Shown here one piece after another: positions 24,025-34,600 of a stretch of DNA of 64,000 nucleotides (within the stretch, counting starts at the first letter, position 1; every line of letters starts with the position of its first letter). Location of the stretch: the NCBI GenBank assembly GCA_973895155.1, contig OZ316892.1:19778001-19842000 (forward strand). Direction: 5' to 3'. The stretch is from Marsupella aquatica (Eukaryota > Marchantiophyta). Made by a program: the position numbers and the translations under genes. The notes beneath the pieces were generated by a model that was given only the letters and a program-made list of their open reading frames with translations, made no database searches and had not been told where the DNA came from.

Positions 24025-24180
24025 GTTCGACAGAGGAGATTGGTGGCTTCCTCAAAGAGACGCGGTGACCCCGCCAGGTCCGCCGATCTGAAGGCAAGCT
24101 CAAAAATAGTTGGGCCAGTTCCTCTGCTCAATCCCCTTTTGTATGCAGTATAAGCAGCAATTTGAGCAACCAACACGATT
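24025..24180 (-). pseudogene. 5' continuation of the gene at 13591-14784
   Basis: A minus-strand frame reads VLVAQIAAYTAYKRGLSRG and LFEEATNLLC up to the CACTA insertion point. The host sequence resumes at 14784 after removing the 9.2-kb element and one AAC copy. The frame does not join the downstream frame directly, so an intron or a frameshift lies near the junction. The upstream start was not located. Confidence 0.4.
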
Positions 24181-24614
24181 TCGGACCGACCGAGAAGTGT
24201 GTCGGAGTTCTCATTTAGCCCGATCCCATTTTTTTTCTAAGGCAATGCAATGACCGATAAAACTGGCAAAAACTCTCCGAAACGCCACTTTCCTCCATTG
24301 CATCGCCGCGGGAATGCAGGGAGCGATACGTGCATCGGGTTTTACATTCCGTCAGTGAAAAAGTCCGAACTGCGAGTAACTTGGTCCGAACCGCGTAATC
24401 CAAGAACGACCACGCACTAACCCAAGTAAAGGGGAAACTTAACCATGGTTAAGGGGAAATTAACCATGGTTTAGAGCGTCTCCATAAAGAGGAGCGGGCT
24501 GCCCATAAAACGTTTGCTTTTGCCAGAGAAAATATCTCCTGACTGAGAGCGAATACCAAACTCCCATCGAGTCTTACATTCCTCCCAAGCGATTCGACTC
24601 TTTCTACCGAAAAC

Positions 24615-24948
24615 CCGATAAATTTATCGGAACAGCCATTCCTGTTCAAGTTCTCCATGTAAGACTAACTAGTCATTTAGTGTAAAATGTCCAGATCCGA
24701 GCGGACTGCGATAAATTTATCGCATTCTGCATTCCTCTGTTGCAATCATTTGATCCAGTGTTTAGAGAGGTGTTGCCTTCATTTCGATAAATTTATCAGA
24801 GTCTTCATTCCTTTCATGGAAAGAGGAGTAATTGAGAATCCGATAAATTTATCGGAGTTGTCATTTTTGTGAAAGATTGAATTCAGGGCTTAGGTGTCTG
24901 AGGAAGTCATATTTTCAATTCGATTGCGGAGTGCGATAAACTTATCGC
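24615..24948. repeat. CGATAAATTTATCG palindromes, cluster of five
   Basis: Sites lie at 24616-24629, 24709-24722, 24785-24798, 24841-24854 and 24934-24947. The best are 16-bp perfect palindromes (CCGATAAATTTATCGG and GCGATAAATTTATCGC); two sites have one changed base. Most are followed about 8-10 bases later by CATTCCT or a close variant, so the repeated unit is a palindrome plus a fixed half-site. Confidence 0.85.
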
Positions 24949-25605
24949 ATCCTCCTGTGAGAATCATTTTCCTTTGTTTTGTTTGGAGACTCATCTTCAT
25001 CTCTGATGTTGCAGTGTTGTCGGGTTTAGGAGGCACAACGGAAGGTCGATTGCACTCCGTGGACAACAGGTATTGTGACAAATGGCTGTCTTCCTTGAAA
25101 ATCGTGTCAAACGTGCACACCGGTTGTACAAGAGACTCGTGCGACTCAAAGTTCTCCCCATCGGTATAGGAGCATTGTGGATGGGTGGTACTGATCCTGG
25201 AGATAGGCAGAATCCTCTCCGCATTGAATTCTGCGGAATGAATGATGCAGGAGTTCCAATTCATTCGAGGTTGATGTTAACGGCGTGTTTACATTCTTTG
25301 GAGTTTTCTTGTAACTATTGTTGTCGTCGTCTTGACAACAAGTACCACAAACAGGCTCACTTCTGTTGTAAGATTTGGAACGAAGACCCTTGGGTGAACC
25401 TTTCACGATGAGTGTTTTGACCTTTTCATTGAGGCGCGTCTTGTAAGGACATATTTAAATAAACAAGTCCTACCCTTGCGCAGCGAATATAATACGTCAC
25501 GAGTCCTAATCGTTAAACTGTCGTGCAGGGTTGGTATTGTGGATGTGTTCGGTTACACCTGGTGATTGAAGGTATTTTTATTGGTGGTTTTGGTAGCTCT
25601 GCTTC

Positions 25606-26073
25606 ATGGCTGCATTGGAGAATCTAATCGTTGCAAAGATGGGATCCGTTTTAGCCCACAAGCGTAGGAAATATATTCGAGGAAAAGTGCCTGGTGTGGA
25701 ATGCGGAAGTTTGTTGAATGGACTTCCCGATCAACTCGTTGAATCTCACATTTGGCCCCTCCTAGCCTTGTCTTGCACACAAGATGAACACCTTGGCCTT
25801 GACCTAAAACTTCTACCAGAAGAACGACTGACTTGAATGAGAACAATCATTTGTCTTGGAGCCACCTCAAAGAAATGGAACCATCTTGTTGTTGGTACAC
25901 GATTTTGGGCGCTATTGAAATATGCACTCCGTGAGATCAATGACATAAACAAAATGCTCGCAAGAATTCCTAATGCCGACCTTCTCTCAAACATACATAT
26001 TGCTAGGGTCTTCCAAGAGGAAACTCATTTCCTCCCTCCCATAGATATGCTTGGGTGCTTTTCGTATGAGTAG
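25606..26073 (+). pseudogene. F-box-like protein, one in-frame TGA
   Basis: An ATG at 25606 starts MAALENLIVAKMG. The segment LLNGLPDQLVESHIWPLL, followed by ICLGATSKKWNHLVVGT and FWALLKYAL, has the spacing and hydrophobic pattern of an F-box (LP..L....ILP......R.VC..W..L). One TGA at 25834-25836 interrupts an otherwise continuous frame of 156 codons. It sits where an Arg codon (CGA) would fit. The protein ends after DMLGCFSYE with no LRR or Kelch repeats, so it is either short or truncated. It stands amid CGATAAATTTATCG palindromes, suggesting it travels with that repeat. Confidence 0.4.
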
Positions 26074-26180
26074 TTAGATCAGTTTCGTAGAGTTTGGATA
26101 AATCTTGGAGAAAGCGGGAAGCGGACAATTCTTGCATGGCATGGACGAGTCTGAGTGGATGAGGCATTGCTGCGAACATC

Positions 26181-26889
26181 CGATAAATTTATCGCACTCG
26201 GACTCATTCCTCTAGTCGATTTTGGGTGCTCTAAGGTTTGCTTGAGAAGAGCTTGTAAAGAAACACTTTGAATGTAATTGACTCTGCCTCCCCTAACTTC
26301 GGGTTGTGTGGTTCAGAGTGTATTTATCTGATGTTGGTATTGCAAAAGTGGTTCCTTCATATGGAAGTTGCAATTTGAAATTGAAGCGATAAATTTATCT
26401 GATGTTGGTATTGCAAAAGTGGTTCCTTCATATGGAAGTTGCAATTTGAAATTGAAACGATAAATTTATCTGATGTTGGTATTGCAAAAGTGGTTCCTTC
26501 ATATGGAAGTTGCAATTTTGAAATTGAAGCGATAAATTTATCTGATATTGGTATTGTGAAGAGTTTTCTTCATATGGATAGGAATTTTGAAATTTAACCG
26601 ATGAACCGAAGGATCTTAGTATTGTCGACTAGTATTTTTGTCGCCCGTAGTTTTTGTGATAATTTTGTCGGACTGCGCATTGCTGTTGAAAGAATGGCAT
26701 GTTGACTATGGTCACTTGCGGAGGTAACTGGTCAATTGCGGAGGTAACTGCAAGGTAAGTTTGACGAACCGTGCAGTAATTCTTATCGACTGTGATGTAA
26801 AATATTTTTGGTAAATATCCAAAAACTGAGAAAACTGAGATTGGGTCGGAGCTTTCGTGGCTCAAATCCGGAGTCCGATACAATTATCG
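26181..26889. repeat. CGATAAATTTATC sites, partly in a 71-bp tandem repeat
   Basis: A full palindrome lies at 26181-26194. Copies ending in TCT at 26387, 26458 and 26530 lie in a tandem repeat of 71-72 bp (26324-26545, each unit with GATGTTGGTATTGCAAAAG and TCATATGGAAGTTGCAATTT). A changed copy, CGATACAATTATCG, lies at 26876-26889. Confidence 0.85.
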
Positions 26890-27420
26890 CACTTGGCTCA
26901 AAACGCGGATATGGATTTATAGATAAGACCTTTCATATATCTTCGGAGAGCGTGAATATGAGGTTGAGGAGAAAGTTTTTTGGATCTAAGTGTTCCTTGA
27001 TAATATGAATGTTTGTTAGCATGAATTTCATTGGTTTTGATCATTAGTAAATTTGCTGTTTCAATCCGAACTCCGATACGAATTACATTATTTCCCCAAA
27101 AATGTGTTTTTGATGAAAAAAACTGCCGATTTCGCAAGATTCGGCGGAAAATGAAAATACACTTCTCGTTTAGAGGAAATAGTTCTCGTTCGGTCCGAAA
27201 TCGTGTTAACCGCTCTATTTTGGTCCGTTTTGCATCCTTCAAATAGACCAACCTTTTTTTTCTGTTGCCATGCTTTCATTCCAGCATGTCTAGATTCCGA
27301 ACCAGTACAATTAGGAATCATCCCAGCCTCTTCGGCACTCTTGCTCTGAAACATTGCACGCAAGGGTCTAGTACATGTAAGAAATTGCACACAAAAGTGG
27401 CAACACAATGGCAATAACAG
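26890..27420. other. Gene-free stretch before the palindrome island
   Basis: No supportable gene. A half-site (CCGATACGAATTACATT, near 27074) related to the CGATAAATTTATCG family is present. Confidence 0.5.
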
Positions 27421-27595
27421 TAGCGCCAAACGCTAATAAACTGATGATGATATTTCCATGTAAAGAACCGTTTAACACAGAACAAAGGCAGTCCTTACAT
27501 CACGAATAGTCCAAACGGATTATTAGCGCTCGGCGCTACTATTGTGGGATAACGAACTCTTCTATCTCATAATGCTTCACTAGCGCCGAGCGCTA
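27421..27595. repeat. TAGCGCC-N-GGCGCTA palindromes, three copies
   Basis: Sites are at 27421-27435 (TAGCGCCAAACGCTA), 27524-27538 (TAGCGCTCGGCGCTA) and 27581-27595 (TAGCGCCGAGCGCTA). They lie directly 3' of the minus-strand MULE-like gene. Confidence 0.9.
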
Positions 27596-27613
27596 TTAAT
27601 GGGAACATGCATC

Positions 27614-29633
27614 CTAGAGCAGTGTATAACTCACCAGTCTTATGAAGTTCCCCCATTGTCTCCATCGGACAACCCACCAAGACAGCCACCCTTGTAGCAT
27701 CCGAAGTTTGCCTGAGTGACAATTGCCAGACCTCCACCAGTCATTGATTTCCCTCGAGATTCGATATGCTTTCAAGAAAGTTGGCGCGTTCCAAAGACGA
27801 TCCCACATCTCCTTGTGCTCTCCGTGCTTTCCATCTTTTACACCTTCTCGGGAATGACGATGAAAAGATTGGAAAAAATGAAAGGCATCTGATCTTTCTC
27901 GCTCTGGGTCGGGTACACCGTCAAAGAACACGTTTCAAACAGCATTCCAACCAGCCTGAGCATTGTCCGCCATGAATCCCCAAATTGTAACATCTTTTAA
28001 ACCATTTTCATCGGCAACCTCTAACATCAAACGCCAGGCTCTCTCCAGAGATTTTGCATCTTTGGCCTTTAGCTCACAAATGAAGATGGTGCAAAGTGCC
28101 CGGTGATGATGATCATATACATGGGCACTGAAAGTAAGCCAATCTGCCGTGCTTCGATGCATCACGTCAAAACTTACCCATGAACCCTCTAACGACCCAC
28201 CAGGTTTCATTCTTTGGAGCAGGTCCAGACCACTCCCGTCACCTTTTACGGTCATTTTAAAGATATGAGCACTCTCGTCACGACAGCCTTGACCAGGGAG
28301 CAAGAACCTATGGAGAAAAGGCAGTCGGATACACTTTTGCATCCTCACAAGAAATTCCAGTTCCCCTTTCCCCTTCTGATCTTGACGGACACTCCTTAAG
28401 ACAGATGCAAACTTCTGAGGAGATGCGACGACCATTAGGGACTCCCAGATAAGGCTCTTCTTCAAGAGAGATTTCTTCAACAGAGGCCTCGCAAAATGTA
28501 TTTGTCAGTGTCTTAGTCGTAGAGTTTTTAATCCCTGCTGAGGATGCCATGGGGTTTGCAGTGAATCCCTTCTCCAGATGAGACCTTGCAACCTTTTCTA
28601 CCTCCCTCGAAAAGACCCATCGACTGGGATGATTGTGAAATCCCATATGAACAGCTAGTCGTGACATGTGGGCCAAAGACTTCACGTCAACTTTTGCAGA
28701 TGGATACATGTAGAACATTAGAGCAGGGCAGGCCTCAACTCACATCGGAGGTTCAGAGCAATGGTGACAAACAACTCCACCTTCGAAGATCAATTCCCCA
28801 ACTCGGAATGGGTCCAAAAGTTTTGGGGTTCTTGCCCACATCTCATTATTTCAAAACTTGTTGTCTTTCCACCACGGACAAGCATTATTTTGACACTGCA
28901 GCGATCCCGTACACTGGACTTTCCCGAAATCCCACATTTTCTTTGGAAGAACATTTGAAGACGTTTTCACAATCCGAGTCCAATAATAACAATCCTTACA
29001 ACGATCCATATCTTTCAAACGTTCACCTTTTGCGTTCACACAGTCTACAGGGGGTAACTCAAAAACCACATTCCCATTGTAAGATGTGGGAAGACTAGGC
29101 ACTACGTGATGAACAAAATCACACCCCCTTATAAACCAAGACAATTCACTATGACCTTTGGATTTCAAGATTGTATCCATTGCACTCTACCGGTACACAT
29201 TCAAAGGCCCAATCTTTTCTCGATCCGCATTAGACTCCTTTTTAACCTCGGATGGGTAAACTAGAATCTTCTCTCCGAGAGTAGTTGTCGCTTGCTTATC
29301 ATCTCCAGAACTTTCCGAGAGTTCGATGACATCGAGTTCAGCCGTTGTGGGAGGACAAGTATAGGAGGCCCCAGAATCTCTCAAAACAAAAACCTCATAT
29401 TCTTTCTGAGCCTCCAGAGTCCAATATCTTTGACCATGAACAACATCGTAGAAAACTGGAGTCTCCCCCAAACAAACCGACACTAACGAGATCGCTAAAA
29501 TAGACTCCTTGGGGACATCAAATCTCACTCCCAAATATTCCTCTGAAACACGCTTTGATTCAGATGATTCGAGGACGGGAATTGTGATTACATCCCGAGT
29601 GTCCTTCCTCGTGACAACGATATTTTGAGCCAT
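27614..29633 (-). pseudogene. MULE-like transposase, decayed
   Basis: The frame starts at an ATG at 29633 (MAQNIVVTRKDTRD) and can be followed to 27614. It crosses a TAG at 29187-29189, TGA codons at 28851-28853, 28740-28742 and 27935-27937, and one frameshift near 28400-28470. The middle has Cys clusters (CKDC, VQCTGSLQCQNNACPWW, VVCHHC) and MGFHNHP, as in WRKY-GCM1/FLYWCH-type DNA-binding zinc fingers. The core has SFDVMHRSTADWLTF, VYDHHHRALC, GFMADNAQAGWNAV and HFFQSFHRHSREG. These match the order of the MULE transposase domain (first Asp, H.R, D..A...A, C/F.H). A C-terminal SWIM finger is not seen. Palindromes sit at both its 3' and 5' sides. Confidence 0.6.
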
Positions 29634-29808
29634 GGCTTCAAAAGAGGGATATGCATTTGCCCCGTGGGAAATGAAATATGTTTATCATGAGATTCGAGTA
29701 CGAGAAGTAAACGTTCCATTATCATTATAGAGTCGTTATAGATTTGGACGCACTCCATCAATGACGTTTTGTCGTCTTACCAACGGCAGGATTCGGGTTC
29801 ATAGTTAC

Positions 29809-29952
29809 TAGCGCCTGGCGCTACCTCTAAGTGTAAAACACTCTTGGGTGAGGACTACGAATGCCAATAATAATAGCGCCTGGCGCTACCTCTAGGTGCA
29901 AACATTCTTGGGTGAGGAGTACGAAGGCAATAAATAATAGCGCCTGGCGCTA
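29809..29952. repeat. Three perfect TAGCGCCTGGCGCTA sites in a ~65-bp tandem repeat
   Basis: Identical perfect palindromes lie at 29809-29823, 29874-29888 and 29938-29952. They are separated by near-identical spacers (CTCTAGGTG, CTTGGGTGAGGA). The array lies between the start of the minus-strand MULE-like gene (29633) and the plus-strand gene at 30412, the place of a divergent promoter. Confidence 0.95.
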
Positions 29953-30411
29953 CCTATTTCAATGGACTTGAAAACATTCAATGGAAGGAAAAGTACAATA
30001 ACGCGATACAGTACGAGTCATTAAGTTGGCACGCTTGAAGATCTCCACTGGATCTTCTCGAATCCGATCCGCCCGGGTCCAAATGTGTCAGAGAGGAAGC
30101 GTCCACAAAGTTATATCAGAGGGGCCTCTTCAAAGTGGGTACCCAGGACCAAGTGCGAACTCTCCTTATATCTAGTCGTTCCCCTCGGATGTCCTCATTG
30201 TCAAGCCATTCTTGACTGAGTCGCAGTTGTGCCTCATCTTTCGGGCGTGTGGTTCCCGTTCTCGCTTTCGGGCCCAGTTGTTCTTTTTGGCTTCGTGCGC
30301 GTTATTGTTCTCCTTCTCATCCTCGTTTCTCATTCTCGTCCTAGTTCACGCTGTTGTCCTCCTTCACGTTCTCGTTTGCGCTTCTTTTTGTCGTCCTCGT
30401 CCTCACTTTCA

Positions 30412-30840
30412 ATGGCACCTCCACAAGGGAAGGCAAAGGAGGAGGCACTTCCCCCGAGCGATACCGACCGGGAGACCCCCGTATCAAATAGCTTACCGCC
30501 TCGGTCGAATGCCGAGAGGACGATGGTTCCAATCTCAAAGAAGGGGAAACTCATCTCAAAGACGAAGAATGTTCCAACTGTGGGCCGCAGCGAAGGATCC
30601 AGTCGGCCAAATGTGAGCGGCCCGACTTCTGTTCCCGCTAGGGATATCGCCACTGCTTCAGTCGGCCGTCCAAGAGCCGACACTATCTGCACGAGAGTCT
30701 CCGTATCTTCTTCATCTACTGAGAGTGATCATTCTTCGAGCGGGGACTCATCACCGAGCAGGCAAGGATTTGCGTGGTATGGATCGAGCGATTCGAATGA
30801 CGACTCCGATGCGTACAAGCCAAGTTGGTGGGAAGACTGA
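30412..30840 (+). CDS. Small disordered protein with acidic tail, hypothetical
   Basis: The ATG at 30412 (MAPPQGKAKEEALPP) gives 142 residues ending in TGA. It is rich in Ser, Pro, Thr and Lys, with a Ser-rich run (SVSSSSTESDHSSSGD) and an acidic aromatic end (SDSNDDSDAYKPSWWED). No domain is recognised. A pyrimidine-rich leader precedes the ATG. It lies between the triple palindrome array and the palindrome cluster upstream of the ParB-methyltransferase gene. It could be a 5' exon of that gene, but I see no decisive splice path. Confidence 0.4.
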   Translation: MAPPQGKAKEEALPPSDTDRETPVSNSLPPRSNAERTMVPISKKGKLISKTKNVPTVGRSEGSSRPNVSGPTSVPARDIATASVGRPRADTICTRVSVSSSSTESDHSSSGDSSPSRQGFAWYGSSDSNDDSDAYKPSWWED

Positions 30841-31668
30841 TTTCCCGTTGTCAGAGCGTATCGTTCGAGTGCTCGAGAGACTTGGAGGATCCACCGAGGT
30901 TGATAGGATCTGTTTCCACTCGTTTTTCCCTAGAGAAAACCCATACCGTTCCTTCCTCGTATACCGGATTTCTAGTGTAATGTAACATTTTGTATATGAA
31001 CGGCACAGCCATTTGTTTTTACCTCGGTGTCATTGCTTTTGAATTCAGAAGACCAAGCCTAAATTTCCGGTTCTACTCCCGTGTTTGCATTGTATTTCTG
31101 AATGCGAACCTGATCTATTTCTTTGAAATAGCCGTAAACACTCGTTTGCTGTCAATGTTTTTACTAGCGTTCGGCGCTATTATGAGAAACAAAGTGTCAG
31201 TAACACTGTCTTGACATGTCTTATCTCTAAAGTGTTTTTGATAGCTTTGGACGCTATTAATGAAAGGAATCACAAGGCAGGAGTTATTTCTACTTTTATT
31301 TCAACAAATTCTGTTTAATTGATGTGCATTTTAATAGCGCCAGGCGCTATTGTAATTCATTGGAATATTCATTGAATTAATGGGTTCATGTGGTCATGTT
31401 TGTTGTCATTGGACTCGGATTTCATCATTTATTTGAATACTAGCGCCGAGCGCTAATAAAGTTGGCTTGTCGATACCTTCACAAAATTGGAAAATTTATA
31501 GACAATTGTGTTGATATTACTGCCCGTAGCTACATTTGAAAGTATGTTGAATAATAGCGCCTGGCGCTATCCACAACTACCGACACTGATGTGGTTCCAA
31601 CGGTCACTTTCCAACGGTAATATTATAGTAGATTGAGGTTCACGGACCCCTTTTTGCTTTTGTCTGGG
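30841..31668. other. Intergenic region carrying five palindromes
   Basis: No supportable gene. The AT-rich region upstream of the predicted start at 31669 contains the cluster at 31165-31569 and is the likely promoter region. Confidence 0.5.
31165..31569. repeat. TAGCGCC-N-GGCGCTA palindromes, five copies upstream of the gene
   Basis: Sites are 31165-31179 (TAGCGTTCGGCGCTA), 31242-31256 (degenerate, TAGCTTTGGACGCTA), 31335-31349 (perfect, TAGCGCCAGGCGCTA), 31441-31455 (TAGCGCCGAGCGCTA) and 31555-31569 (perfect, TAGCGCCTGGCGCTA). The last ends 99 bp before the predicted ATG of the ParB-methyltransferase gene. Confidence 0.9.
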
Positions 31669-34600
31669 ATGAAAGTCCAATCGGATAATGCCATCTATAC
31701 TTGGGACCGTTGTAATCGAATGGCTGGTTCTATTGTATCGGTGTTTAATACGAGGTGGAGATCGCTCGTTTGGGATAATTTAGTCTGTCTACGCGCTCAG
31801 ACCTCGGACTATACGAGTTTGTCAAGTGCATATGTGCGTCCTTTATTGGTCCCGTACATTTTGAGACGTGATCGTCACAAGAACTGCACGGCACGTACGA
31901 TAGTGCCGGGTGGTCGAGTCGCTCTCCATGGAAACTTTTGGCTAGGTGATACGAGAATGGGGGAGGCTGATGGTGGTCATTCTGAGTCCTCTCAGTCTTC
32001 GTTCGCTGGTTCAATATACACCCGTTGCGTCACTCGATCGACTGCGTCCCTATCGACTTCCAAAGCTGAATCTGCACAGCCCTTCCCGAGGTCAAGGAGA
32101 GGGAGAATGGACCCTAAGGAGGTCTCCATGGGTGAAGTCAGTGACATAGGCTTATCGATGACGAGGTAATATCAAAGCACGCATTGTCGTTCGGGAAGGA
32201 TTTTTGAGGATTCGATAAGGAGCCACCTCAAATTCCTCTTTGTAGATTGCTCCCCATGGAGGTTGTTCGAACATTACAGAAAGAAAGTTCATCGATCGAG
32301 AAGTTGAAAGAATCATTCCGTGTCACCGGGTACAACTCGCGCATTGGGATGCCTTTCTACGTTCAACCTGCGAATGCCGACGGGGTTTCTCAGATATGCA
32401 CTAGCGAGATCCGAGACTCTTGGGATCCAATCTGGGTCGCAGAGAACGACAAGTTTGAGGAAGAGTGTGATGCGGACCCAACGTTCCATATTCTAAAAGA
32501 TAAAATGTTTTGTGTGTTTGACGGAAATCATCAATTGTACTCATGGTCAATCGTCACGAGGGAGAATCCGGACAACTTGAAGTATCATCCTCGTGTGATT
32601 TGCATCATTTTCAATGGTGACAGAGGTTCGCTAGTTGAGCTCAAGGCGGCAATGCACACCGTGAACTAGTAAGTTCTATTCGTTAACTGTTGTTACCCTT
32701 GTCATTCATTTTGGACCAAACATGCTTTGTGAAAGTGTTCATTCCCCAATTTTTGCTAGCGCCCGGCGCTACTAATTCCTTTTCATTGCATCCAGGCTTG
32801 GACAAGCAGTCGTCGAGCCTTCCTGGATTCTTGACGCAGACAGAATTTCCCCAATTTTGTCGCGTGATCTTGATCACTATAAGCCACTCATCGACAGCGC
32901 AAACATGGCAAAGTTTGAGGCAATCCAAAAGAAGACGAGAAAGGGGTCTTGGTTTACACATAAAATGCCGCAGGATGCTCTCATCTACATTCTGTGTGTG
33001 GAAAAAATCAAGTCTTATTCAAATCAATTTAAGTCTGATATGGCTTTAGCCAAAGCTCAAGGGGCTTCTTGGTCAGAAGAGGAGACCACAAAGAGGCATG
33101 AGGCAATGATGAAGGAGGCGACCAAAGATTGGTCGATCAAAGTGACGAAGATCACCCCTTTACTTCATCCGGATTTTGGAGATTATTTGGGAACCTGTGC
33201 TGAGATGTATCCCGTAACTGAGAAGAACAAACGGGAGAAGAAGCCAGACACAGTTGTATGCACAATGGATCGAGCCAGGTTGTTTACTGTTGTTTCATAC
33301 CTGGATCCAAAATTGAGGTGCACCCTTCTAGTAGCCCACTGCACTCCCGAGATTCGGAAACAGTTTTTCCATCCTGCAAGTATCAACGACGAGCCTGTGA
33401 AGCAGTGGTGCCATACATGGCATACTTGGAATTATGTGGAGGGAATTGCAATTGGAATGCTTCACACTTCCTTCAAACAGATTTTTGACCGGATGCCGGC
33501 TGACCGTCTCACAAAGTCTGGGTGTGAGTCAATGGAGGCCATGCTTAAGATCATTCTCGATGAATTCAGAAACTTTGGGGATCTTGTGAAGGCAAAATTC
33601 TTCAACAACTTGTGGTCTTCCAAATATGCGGACAAGGAAGATTACACAGAGCGGAACCGGAAGAGAGCCAAACGATATCTATACCGGTTTTACATGTGGA
33701 TGGAGCTTAGATCTCCTGACACTCTGTGGGCATACCCGGCTGCATTTCAGAAATGGGTGTCTATCGAAGAGGGAGACGCTCTTGCCGACCTGTATTCGAT
33801 GTACCCAGCGGAGGGAAAGCTTCCACCACGATCATTGTCGGAGTGGGAGAGACTTCACTGTCCGTGGTACCTTGACACAGACAAATGGGATTTACCGTTC
33901 GACGAAGCTGAGAGGGATGCCTTCATGAAGTTGCAGAAGTCCCAGATCCCTGCCAACTATGTGTCTGCAATGAAGCAAGGTCTCCAGTCTGATGTTGACG
34001 AATCTGCATCTGAGTTACAGAAGAATTGTGAGTCTCTTGTCATGCACGTTGACCGAAGCCGTAAGCCAAGAGCAAAGGCGAAGAATGAGTCAGCTGCACC
34101 AAGTGACTCCACAAGGTCCTTCAAGAAAAGTGAGTAGTCTAAGCACTTTTTGGTTACTTGTTGGCGCTGCTTATGCAGGAGTTTCATTTGGAAATTCCTT
34201 TGATTAATAGCGCCTGGCGCTAGTCTGAAAGGTTGGACTCATTCAAGTTTTTGTGCCTAATAGGAGGTCGAAAGTCCGACACGGAGGTCCCGGCTGCCGA
34301 AGGGAAGAATGATGCAACTCCTCAAGCATCGGAGGCAAACACAGGAGCTCAAGAAACCCCGGATCAAGGGACCCCGGATGGTGCTGGCAAATCCATTGTC
34401 CCTCTTGACGCAACTAGCACGAAGAAAAATAAAAAGAGAGGCGTCGGTGAGGACAGAGCAGCATCATCTACTCGAGATGTTATTTCCTGTGGACTCCAGA
34501 GAGATGTCGGGAATTTTAAGCGAAGGTGTTCTAGACACTGTTTTGTGGAGTCCAATTTAAACAAATTTTACGATTTGGTATTTAACAAGGGGATGAAGCC

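Noticed and set aside
25082-25411. Protein-coding gene (109 codons, MAVFLENRVKRAHRLYK)
   Set aside because: No domain, overlapping open frames on the other strand, and no splice or start context that supports it. It may be part of the same element as the F-box-like gene.
30229-30411. Longer N-terminus for the gene at 30412
   Set aside because: The upstream codons are a pyrimidine-rich leader giving Leu/Ser/Arg-rich peptide without an ATG context; the ATG at 30412 is the better start.
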